A stretch of DNA of 30,039 nt from Poteriospumella lacustris. Lineage: Eukaryota; Sar; Chrysophyceae; Chromulinales; Dinobryaceae. The stretch spans positions 1 to 30,039 of the forward strand of contig SMOI01000368.1 of NCBI GenBank assembly GCA_008000375.1, read 5' to 3'. How positions within the stretch are numbered: the first letter of the stretch is position 1; each line of letters opens with the position of its first letter. Below the pieces are notes generated by a model. That model did not search any database, had not been told where the DNA came from, and saw only the letters and a list, made by a program, of their open reading frames with translations. Made by a program: the position numbers and the translations under genes. Below, one piece after another: positions 9,642 through 18,347 of this stretch.

Positions 9642-12020
9642 ATGACGTCGGTGCAGTCGATTGTGTTAGGATTGTGCTTGTTCATCGCGCTTCTCCATTT
9701 TAAGCCATCAGAGCCCTATTTGAGTCAATTTCTGATATGCAATCAGAAAACAGCCAATGAAGACTGTAGTGGCGCCTCATCAAGCGCTGCCTGCACTGAC
9801 GTTGGTGTCTATTGCGCATGGAACGAGCCCAATCAACTGTGCCAATCAATCGCTTGCGGTAGTGTATCTGTGAGTGACTGTGACAGTTCGGATTATTTCT
9901 ATTGCGAAAAGAGCGACGGGACTTGTAAAGCGACTCGTTGCTACGAGAATTTCAGCGAGTCGGAGGTGAACAACGAGATCTATCCGTGGTCCACCTTCGC
10001 GTATCTGCCCTTTCTGCTTCTGCTCGGCCCGTTTGCCGAGTTGTATTCGTATCGTGCAGCGATTTTGTTTGGCATCTTAGGACGCGTTGTCACCAGAATC
10101 ATGTTGTTGTATGGCACGACGATGACCGAGATGCAGATCATGCAGGTACGACACGGGGCGGGGGCGCAGGCTTGTTGTGCTCTGTTCGAGTGATTTCATC
10201 TCCATCTCCTTTGTACATTGGTATAGGTCGCCTACGCACTGGGGACGGCAGCCGAGGATGGTAAGAAAATGTATTTACCTGTGTGACCTTCGTGTCCGGC
10301 AGTGTCATGACCCCCTCCCCTCGTCGCTGTTCAGTGTTTTCCGCCTACGTGTACTACGTCGTGCCCACGAAGGACTACCAGTGGGCCACGTCAGCGATCA
10401 AAGCCGCCGCCTTGATTTCCTGTGTTCTTTCGGGTATCCTGGGCGACATCTTGGTCGTGGAAGTAGACGCGTCTCTGAAGGTGTTGATGTGGATCTCCGC
10501 CGCCTTTGTGTGGGCGGGCTTCGCCGTGGGTCTCCTCGTGATCGGCCACCGCCCCGCGACTGAGACAAACGCGACGGTCCCATTGTTGTCCGAATCGTCG
10601 AAAGAAGAAGCCAGTTCCTGCGATCAGCGTCCGGTACGACCGTCGTCGTCGTCGTCGTCGAAAGTGGCACTGTTCGCCCACCAGTTGCGCTGTCTGTGGA
10701 TCGTGCTGCAGTCGCGTACCGTGTTGACGCTACTGGCCGTGTGGATCGTCGGCAATGGTGTATTTCAGGTGTGTGTATGCGTGCCATCTCTGCCTCTCTC
10801 CTACTGCTTTTGCTGACGAGCGTCTTCAGACGTTGTACGACTACGAAGTGTCGATCTTCCAAGAGTTGCAGGGGCAAAACAGCAGTTGGAATGGCAGTGT
10901 CTTGTCCGTCATGTTGGTCGCTGGCAGCGTCGGTGCGATGATACCCGCGATGGAGGTGGATCCGGTCACATGGATCTTGCGGCGGGTTCACTGGCGATGC
11001 GGGTGCGGACGGGACCGTGGTCCCACCACGGCACCAGGGGATGAGGCGGTGGCGGCGGCAGTGGCGGCGACAGCAACGAGGTCAGTAGAGAACGACGAAG
11101 CCGAAGTGACCATGACGTCTCGTATCATGTTGGCGTTGGTCGTGGCGATCTTCGCACTGGTGGGCTTCGTCAGCGCTTGGGAAGTCGCACGGTCGGTGAC
11201 GTGTCTGTCGCTGTTCTTTTCCGCGTGGCAGTACATCACTGTGATCGTCTTCTCGCAATTCGCCACCTATCTACGGTCCGCGGAGGCCACCCAACGAACG
11301 ACGACGACGACGAGAGCAACAACAACCGCAACGACGGTGCATCGTATGGCACATTCGGCGGTGGACGACTATACTACCGACGATACTACCGACGATACCA
11401 CAAACCCCATAGCAGCAGAGCTGTCCGACACAGCGACTGCCACCACCACAGCTACAGCCACAGCCACTGTCACTGCCACAGCCCCAGCACCAGCACCAGC
11501 CACGGCCGCAGTCGATACGAACGACGTCGATCCTCCGTATTCGTTGGCCCTGGTCCTCATCATCGCGATGAATGTGGTGGTGCAGATCATCATACAGGTC
11601 TTGCTGTTCACCGTGCTCGAACAATCGTTGTACAACGCCTGTGCGAACATGGTCTGGATCTTTGTCATCGCCGCGGTCGTGTATATCCTGTGCACGTGTG
11701 GTCAGTATGGGCTGTCGGTGTATCGGCGGTCGTGGCAGCGGTGGTGGGCATCCTTTTCCGTTCGTAACACCCGACGAGGAAACTCACTTGCGAACTCACT
11801 GGAACTCACAGGGACTCGTAGGAACGAATGCATTAGCGGTAGACCCGTCGTAGAATAGAACGTATGTAGCAGTAGATTGACAGAGAATTGTTACCCACAG
11901 TCGGCAAAGCAGTCTCTGTTGTGATGGAGCGGGGACACTCTACGCGAGGAGGGTCCTGTCGTCTCCTCTATGTGCGTACTTTGCTCACTAACACAGAGTG
12001 TACCAATATGGCGTGCTGTA
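9396..12020 (+). repeat. Tandem segmental duplication, unit B (SLC19 copy B with flanks)
   Basis: This is the direct-repeat partner of 6566-9148. The 504-bp first exon differs from copy A only at a few bases, the three introns have the same lengths (81, 74, 61) and appear the same, and the 3' flank match ends near gctgtacggagtat at about 12020. Differences concentrate in repeat-like coding stretches for loops and at the C-terminus. Confidence 0.8.
9642..11858 (+). CDS. SLC19-family carrier (reduced folate/thiamine transporter), copy B
   Basis: Exons are 9642-10145, 10227-10260, 10335-10768 and 10830-11858; the product is about 666 residues. Family evidence is the same as for copy A: KPSEPYL, EVNNEIYP, twelve membrane helices and the helix-4 pattern. 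The ten-Cys outer-loop insertion is conserved, with small changes around it (Asn19 to His, Ser/Thr to Gly/Ala/Ile nearby). The loop after helix 6 is shorter than in A. The loop between helices 10 and 11 is longer and holds Thr-Ala and Pro-Ala dipeptide runs (coding bases about 11437-11510). The last exon reads on past the point where copy A stops and ends with SGRPVVE; the same codons lie out of frame in copy A. Substrate is not determinable from sequence. Confidence 0.85.
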
Positions 12021-12023
12021 CGG

Positions 12024-12042
12024 AGTATAAAATATATATAGG
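12024..12042 (+). promoter_or_regulatory. Orphan TATA-like element
   Basis: A strong TATA-box-like stretch (tataaaatatatata) lies exactly where the homology with the 3' flank of SLC19 copy A stops. A second, weaker tataaaaaat lies at 12163. No protein-coding gene starts downstream on plus, and the nearest minus-strand gene (argJ) ends at 12512. A short hairpin (gcacc paired with ggtgc, about 12044-12060) follows it. It could be a promoter of a non-coding transcript or simply AT-rich DNA. Confidence 0.25.
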
Positions 12043-12193
12043 GCACCGGCAGTTGGTGCTACTTCCCCACAGAAGATCTTACAGAGTGAAGAGGGTGCGT
12101 GACAAACACGTTGAGAAACACTTTCTTGGTGGGTTGCGGGCGGGTGGGGGTCCCGCTCCGGTATAAAAAATAGCAGACAAAATTGAAGACAAA

Positions 12194-12225
12194 ATGGCGA
12201 TGGCGATGGCGATGGCGATGGCGAT
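12194..12225. repeat. ATGGCG hexanucleotide microsatellite
   Basis: Five consecutive copies of a 6-bp unit lie in the intergenic region downstream of both SLC19 copy B and argJ. No reading frame using it has independent support, so it is treated as a simple repeat. Confidence 0.8.
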
Positions 12226-12337
12226 CTACTCTAAGAATGATGCGGTGATAATGATGGCGCAAAAGACACACAAAAGCGAAACAACAACCGCATCGGAGGA
12301 CGGAAAGAGAACGAGAACAACAGGGCGCCCTATGTAA

Positions 12338-12437
12338 GCGAGAGAGAAGTGAGAGAGAAGAGGAGGGGAGAGCAGAGGGGAACAGAACAGAGCGGGGGGT
12401 GGGTGGGTAAAGGGTGGAAGGAAAATGAGAGAAAAAG
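12338..12437. repeat. Polypurine (GA/GGGT-rich) tract in argJ 3' region
   Basis: About 100 bp of almost uninterrupted purine on the plus strand, with gagagagaag-type repeats and a gggggg run. Because argJ is transcribed from the minus strand and stops at 12512, its 3' UTR would be pyrimidine-rich here. A similar tract lies downstream of the GARP gene at about 20600-20700. Confidence 0.7.
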
Positions 12438-12511
12438 CCAACCAGCCACTGACAAGCGTGCACAGGGGCTAAACGATCGTGGCTCGTCACTGCGGTGGCC
12501 CCCGGATCGAC

Positions 12512-14140
12512 CTACGATCGGTAGTCGGCATTGACTTGGACGTATTCTTCGGTCAGATCGCTGCCGATGATCAACACACCGCGGTCGTCCGCATGGGCGA
12601 CACTCCCACGCTTCTCCGCGGGGGTGAAATCCACGACCAAGTCGACGCTCTTGAAATGCGGTGGATAGTTGCGGTCGTGTTCTGGCATCGTCTTCGGAAA
12701 CAACTGGCAGTCAAACATGTATTCCGACAAGAACGCTTCCGCCGTCGGATCCAAATTGAACGCGCCGTGACGGAAAATGTCGCGTCCCCCCAGCGACACG
12801 GTCATTTCCTGTAAATTCAAGTCGGCGTCTTGTACGTTGCACAAGTAATTGCCCAAACAACTGCCCAACGCCCCGACAATGCGCCCGACGTTCGGATCAC
12901 AGCCCGAGATGGCACATTTCACCAAGTTCGAATTGACGATGGCTTTGCCCAATTTCCGAGCCGCCAGCACGTCCGCGACGCCCTTCACTTGCACCTTGAT
13001 CACATGTTGGGTACCTTCACCATTGCGCACGATGTCTTCCGCTAATTCTAAGCATAAGTGATCCAAGGCGGCACGGAATTCCTGGCGGGTTGCATCGGCA
13101 ACGGTCGCGGAACTGGACAATGGCACCTGTTGTGACGAGATCAACACGGCCGTATCGGAGGTACTCTGGTCACCATCCACCGAAATGCAATTGAACGTGG
13201 AGGACGATGTCGATCGCAGCAATTCTTGCAGTTCTGCACGAGGCAAATCCAAGTCGGTGAGGATGTACGACAACATCGTCGCCATGTTCGGCTCTGTGGG
13301 AAAGAAAACGAACGAAAACACGCATTAGCATCGGCTACGTTGATATATCCACACAACATAACACAAGCAACACAAACAAAGCAGCTTACCAATCATTCCA
13401 GCTCCTTTGGCAATGCCCACGATGGACCAGGAACCATCTTTCGAACGGTAGGAACGGACCTTGGGATAGCGGTCCGTCGTTGTGATGCCTAACGCGGCAG
13501 GAAGTACCGAGTCCTTTTGCAACGTTTGCAACAGCTGAGGAATCGCATTGGTAATCGCCTGTACAGGCAATTTCCAGCCAATGATTCCGGTTGACGAAGG
13601 AATCACGGCTGTCTTCGAAGGGAGCTGCAGCGCTTGAGCAACTGCCGCACAAATCGAATCGGAATCACCGTAACCACGATCGTCGATCCCGCCAGGACAT
13701 ACATTGGAGATTTTGTTATTCACAATGATGGATTGAATGGCGAGAGACTCCTTTACTCGGTCCTTCCCTACAAGAATTGGTCCTCCTGGGAAACGATTGG
13801 ATGTGAACACCGCAGCGAAGCTTGTCGACGGCTTATCCAAGTGAATCAAAGTCAAATTCATCGGTAACATCTTGTTTGCTACTTCAAAAGGAGAAAAGGT
13901 GAAGCGCGTAGCTCCTACTGAGAACCCCTTCGGAAGCTGTGAGACTGTTTTCAGGTGCTGAATGTACTCCGCCGAGGACTTGTAGCCCTTCTGCTTGTCA
14001 TCCGCATTCGCTTTAGCACCGAGAGCCCATTTTCGAGCAGCTCTTCCTACTAAATTTGTTGGCTTGTTCAAAAGCCATGCCTTCGTCACCCCAACGGCAC
14101 ACAACACCAGCGTGATGCAAACACAGATCAACACTCGCAT
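12512..14140 (-). CDS. argJ: ArgJ: glutamate N-acetyltransferase (ornithine acetyltransferase)
   Basis: Exon 1 is 14140-13390, a 96-nt intron covers 13389-13294, and exon 2 is 13293-12512; the product is about 510 residues. The enzyme moves the acetyl group from N-acetylornithine to glutamate in the cyclic arginine pathway. Family marks are IPSSTGIIG (oxyanion-hole region), KGAGMIEPNMATML at the self-cleavage site with the presumed catalytic Thr256, SVDGDQSTSD, and the C-terminal VNADYRS. The intron splits codon 251 within the cleavage motif, and the spliced product restores GMIEPNMATML exactly, which fixes the splice sites. The N-terminus has a hydrophobic signal-like segment (about residues 2-20, ending GVTKA) followed by Trp and a basic, Ser/Lys-rich stretch. 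That fits import into an organelle, possibly a secondary plastid. Family members are usually about 400-450 residues, and the excess is mainly this presequence. Confidence 0.95.
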
Positions 14141-14802
14141 AGGATGTTCTCACAACTATCGTTCAAACACTTCTACCAGACCTCAAACTTTCAAGAGCAC
14201 AGCTATGATGCAAAAACTAATGTTCTCTTTGCAACGAAGTATGCCCAAATACCGACTTTCTCTGTGTCTGAATCTTGGTTGGCGGTTGATTACTTCGTGC
14301 AATTTCCGCTCTGCAGTCACACTCCCCCTCACGACGGCGCAGCGACCCCGGAGAAACCGTTTCAATTCTCATCACACCCACACATCAACCTTACCACTTG
14401 GCAGTTACTTACTTAGCGTATCGATGGCTCAGAGTGGCAGTGCTGTAAGTATCGGTGAATGTTTCGTGTTCAGGTGTAAATAATGGAGAAGGGGTCCTAT
14501 ATTGATGACACAGATATTTAAAATGTTGTCTTTCTTGTTTGTGTTTTTGCTGGGCGATAGGTAGATCGGTTCTCAATTATCCTCTTCGCTAACCGTATTC
14601 AATGCCCATGTAATATGTAATAGCATCGATACTCCTGGTATCATAACAAGAGGAACACATACATGTATAGGTACTGAAGATATTTCACATGTTGTTGAGA
14701 AGAGGATTTATTGATGAGTGAGTAACAAAATTTAGTAGCACTTAAGCGTAACGTAGCAAATGTACAAAGCGCTTCCACTTGCGACAAGTACTATGTGGAT
14801 AC
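14141..14802. other. Intergenic region between argJ and the membrane-protein gene
   Basis: The argJ promoter should lie near 14141-14300, and the 3' UTR of the next minus-strand gene would begin around 14802. Composition is more AT-rich than the coding DNA. Open frames here are short, lack a recognisable family and were not called. No tRNA or repeat was seen. Confidence 0.5.
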
Positions 14803-15612
14803 CTAAACACGATGTACTATGACCTTGATAGCATTTGCTTTTTCCTGAAGAACGATAATTTTGATGTAGAACAGGTAAGCGCCAATGAATTCCACAATCA
14901 ACATAACACCATCCAAACTTGGAAGAATGAGAATCCCATCAAACTCCATGGCTCTGTGCAGAAGAGCTAGTGAAAGCGGAATGGCTTGCAACCATGATAA
15001 ATTCTCGAATGTGATCACCGCATCATTGTTGGCATCCAAAACAGTAGCCACTTCTTCACCTCGCTGAAGTGCTATATCTCGCTTTTGTCGAGCCCGATAA
15101 ATAACATAAAGCTGCAGAGCCACAGTAAAGAGTGACCAAATATCATGCGTCATCATAAACAGTCGACGAACGAACAATGAAAGCATGACAGTTGCAACTG
15201 TCAACACAGAGGCTACCCGGAGAGCTTTGGACAGAGTCATCGAGAACTTTCCCAACGGAAACCTCAAGCGATCCAACCCCAATACATTGGCAATGAAAAA
15301 CACTTGATGTAGTTCACCAAAGGCAATTACGGAGATGTACAATCGACTGACAATAATCTCGGTACAATTTCCTTGGTTCTCTGCATAGGGATAGAACCCG
15401 AAGAACAGAACATTGCTCAACAGCTGCAGAAGGAGCGCGGAATTAACAATATAGAAGAGTGGTCGGTATATACGACGCAGTTTTTGACTTCCTAAGAGAA
15501 CGAAGCACAACGTTGACACAGCAACTATAGAGAAACTGTGAAATTCAAACAGCACACGGTCTCGACGATCCGCATCACCATAACTGCACGTAAAGTTTTG
15601 AACGGAAAGCAT
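14803..15612 (-). CDS. Unidentified multi-pass (about 7-TM) membrane protein with EF-hand-like loop
   Basis: An uninterrupted frame of 269 residues starts at an ATG in a good context (acccaccatgc) and ends in TAG. About seven hydrophobic segments can be counted, beginning at roughly residues 25, 50, 87, 126, 152, 201 and 230. The N-terminus has an NFT sequon and no cleavable signal. At the end of the third segment lies GLDRLRF. Between segments five and six a loop reads LDANNDAVITFENL, which follows the EF-hand pattern (Asp1, Asn3, Asp5, Ile8) but has Asn at position 12 and Glu at 11. I do not recognise the family. A receptor- or sensor-like protein modulated by calcium is only a guess; a degenerate, non-binding loop is equally possible. 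Codon use is less GC-rich than in the TPR gene. Confidence 0.75.
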   Translation of the reverse strand: MLSVQNFTCSYGDADRRDRVLFEFHSFSIVAVSTLCFVLLGSQKLRRIYRPLFYIVNSALLLQLLSNVLFFGFYPYAENQGNCTEIIVSRLYISVIAFGELHQVFFIANVLGLDRLRFPLGKFSMTLSKALRVASVLTVATVMLSLFVRRLFMMTHDIWSLFTVALQLYVIYRARQKRDIALQRGEEVATVLDANNDAVITFENLSWLQAIPLSLALLHRAMEFDGILILPSLDGVMLIVEFIGAYLFYIKIIVLQEKANAIKVIVHRV

Positions 15613-15999
15613 GGTGGGTTCAGCTTGTTCCTCCACCGATTAGCGAGTAACTGATTGATACTCTGATGTAAAAACCAAATCCACCACGTTCATTTTTTTT
15701 AATGTCCCGTGTTTGGTCTCACACAGGAACCAGCGAAGAAGTCCTGTGACCCAAAGATACACAGACTTCCTCAGAAAATGACGAGACAACGGAAATTTCC
15801 ATCCAGGATCGCAACAGCGGAACAGCGGGCAGCAGCAGAGAGAGCACTTCGTGCCAACAAAGCAGCTGGAAAGAGTTTTCCCTGAAGCGAAGGTCCTCTG
15901 TGTGTGCCATCTTCGGCATCTTAACTATTGTGAGATTATCTCTGACTGCGTCCGTGCTTTGTTGAGGTACACTAGCAAATCACTTTCGAAATTCGTTCA
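15613..15999. other. Intergenic region and likely non-coding first exon of the ETHE1-fusion gene
   Basis: This gap lies between the start of the minus-strand membrane protein and the plus-strand fusion gene, so both promoters should be inside. A perfect donor (cag|gtaagt) ends the region at 15999, so the part just upstream is probably the transcribed 5' leader. The frame leading into the later start meets a TGA, so the leader is non-coding. Small open frames such as 15719-15919 (minus) have no support. Confidence 0.45.
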
Positions 16000-16067
16000 G
16001 GTAAGTTCCTGTTGTATCTTATGTGCAACATGACAAGATACTCATTGAACTTGGTCACCATCCTCAG
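16000..16067 (+). other. Predicted 5'-UTR intron of the DUF442-ETHE1 gene
   Basis: A consensus donor (caggtaagt) and acceptor (atcctcag) lie about 68 nt apart, matching the usual intron size in this window. Removing it deletes three upstream ATGs and leaves an ATG at 16078 as the first start in frame with the enzyme. Coordinates may be off by one base. Confidence 0.6.
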
Positions 16068-16077
16068 GATTTTGTGT

Positions 16078-17431
16078 ATGATACAAGTGTTAACACGTCA
16101 GATTCACTGTCGTACTTTTCACAAGCCCATATTTCGGCCAATTCTTGCTAAAATGTCTGCTTCCGCTGCCTCTCATCCCATCAAGTTCATCGATCAAGTC
16201 TTCGCTGTCGATGGTTCTGTCACACCTGACCGCCTTCACGAACTAAAGGCTGCTGGTGTCAAGAGTGTTCTCAGCGTTGCTGGTGAGACTTCAGACGACC
16301 CTTGGTAAGTTCTGTCAAACAGTACAATTGACTGTGGCAACAATATCCTGACCACCCTGGTTGTATAGCTTCGTCGAAGGTTACGAGGCTCTCGTTGGTC
16401 TTTTCCCCGCTGGATGTGTGGCCCATGTTCCCATCCAGTTGTCTCCCATGCCCGCGGAGTTCGGCAACGACAACTCTAAGCTCCAATACCCATGGCAAGC
16501 GGTGACGACTTATCGCAAATTCGCCGATGCCTTGGACCGTTTGCCTCGCCCAACTGCTATTTTTTGCAAGTCTGGTCGTCGCGCGGGTGCAGTGTTGGCT
16601 GCCTATCATGGTGTTCGCAATCGCTTGACCAGGGAACAGGTCCATCAATTCGCTGCTGATAACCACATGACTTACACCGGAAGTGCCGGCTTTGTCAATT
16701 GGGTCGACACCGTGGTGGAGGCCTTGGCGCCATTGAATCCTTTGATCTTCCGTCAGTTGTTCGAATCCAAGTCTTCAACCTACACGTACTTGTTGGCTGA
16801 TGCGGTGACGAAGGAGGCGATTTTGATTGATCCTGTCGTGGACACCGCCGAGCGGGATGCTCAGTTGATTCGTGATCTTGGATTGACGTTGAAGTACGGT
16901 TTGAACACTCACGTGCACGCTGATCACATCACTGGCACTGGTAAATTGAAGGAACTCTTGCCTGGTTCGCAGTCCGTGATCGCGGAGATTTCTACTGCCA
17001 AGGCGGACGTGCATGTGCGCGATTACGATGCGATCACCTTCGGTAGCCGTCGTGTGTATGCGGTTCGTACTCCTGGTCACACCGTTGGATGCTTGTCCTT
17101 CGTGTTGGATGACGCGTCTGCGGTGTTCACCGGTGATGCTTTGTTGATTCGCGGTTGTGGTCGCACCGATTTCCAAGGTGGATCGGCGGAGACGTTGTAC
17201 GAGTCTGTCCACGTGAAGTTGTTCCAGGCGCTGCCGGACTCGACCCATGTGTACCCTGCCCACGATTACAAGGGTCAAACGCAATCTTCCATTGGCGAAG
17301 AGAAGCGTTTGAATCCTCGTTTGACGAAGAGCAAGGAAGAGTTCGTTGAGATCATGAACAACTTGAATTTGGCCCGTCCGGCTCAAATTGACGTCGCGGT
17401 GCCGGCCAACTTGGTGTGCGGCCTGTACTAA
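16078..17431 (+). CDS. DUF442-ETHE1 fusion: probable mitochondrial persulfide dioxygenase
   Basis: Exons are 16078-16304 and 16369-17431 with a 64-nt intron; the product is about 429 residues. ETHE1 enzymes are iron proteins that oxidise glutathione persulfide to sulfite in sulfide breakdown. The C-terminal metallo-beta-lactamase domain has HVHADH (residues 257-262), PGHTVG, FTGDAL, the family signature GRTDFQGGS and YPAHDYKG. The N-terminal part (about residues 30-165) resembles DUF442, the phosphatase/rhodanese-like module joined to the same dioxygenase in bacterial Blh proteins; its loop CKSGRRAG starts at Cys142 and could transfer sulfur. The first 25 residues ([19 protein letters not shown] and onward) are basic and lack acids, which fits a mitochondrial presequence. 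A second Met (16153) begins MSASAASHP and would give a cytosolic form. Splicing joins TG to C, restoring a Cys before FVEGYEAL. Confidence 0.9.
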
Positions 17432-18347
17432 ACAGAACAGAACCGAACCGAACAGAACGGAATTCACGACGATGACAACGATGACCGCGACGAATGTTAC
17501 GTCTGCGTTTGATTTGTTCCATCTTCTTCATTCACCTTTTTTCGTTTTTTATGTATTCTTCTCTCTCGGCCTCTCTCTCGGCAGGAGTTTATCACTGTCG
17601 ATAGGCACCTGTTCCTTTCCAACCTGTTTTTTAAAAAGCATTCGCTTGTTGGAGAAATTTGAATTCATAGCGCAGTTTTTGTTGGCATCTCTGTTCGAAG
17701 CAACAACAATACCCATAAGAGAAAAAGGAACGTAACATCATCTCGCAAAATCTTCTCTCCCTCCTCCTCTCCCCTCAATTGGACTTTGTTTGATTGCGTT
17801 CACGTCAAGCACACCAGGGACATACTCTACTCTGTTTTGTGTTTTGCATGTCTATATGCGTGTCTGAACCACCTGGCGCACTTTTTGTCGTGATGGGATG
17901 GCGCGGATCATTTCATCACCATAAGCATGATCACTACAAGTATTTGCGGTACGGTATGGCAATATATGCTGACGATTTCATCACAACTTGAACATGATGT
18001 GCAGCAGACAAGACAAGCCTTACGTTGTGCTACAGCAACAGCCGCGGAACGAAAAGAGCATGAAGACGACGATCGCGGCGGTTTCGAAACGTTCGCTCTT
18101 TCCCCTCTGCTTTTCATAGCCAAAAAGCCAAGAACAGCAAATGCTTTTACTGTAAATAATTAGTTATGGCTCGATTCGACGGATCATAGCAACGATCCAC
18201 ATCAGACATCTGTCGGTATTGACGACCGCACCACACTGAATGAACTCACAAGTGCAATCGATCACCATCACACCAGAAGCTGCTGGTATGTCAAACAGAT
18301 TCTTTGAGCCCGATTGATCAGACTTCTCACGTATGTTGTAGATACTC
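17432..18347. other. Intergenic region, 916 bp
   Basis: This region lies between two plus-strand genes. It should hold the 3' UTR of the ETHE1-fusion gene and the promoter of the DUF285 gene. The first bases after the stop contain a short aacagaaccgaaccgaacag repeat, and pyrimidine-rich stretches occur at 17520-17600 and 17750-17780. Open frames here are short and unlike any family I know. No RNA gene was recognised. Confidence 0.5.

Noticed and set aside
15719-15919. Small minus-strand frame upstream of the ETHE1 fusion
   Set aside because: It has 66 codons, no family and no supporting context, and it overlaps the likely 5' leader of the plus-strand gene.
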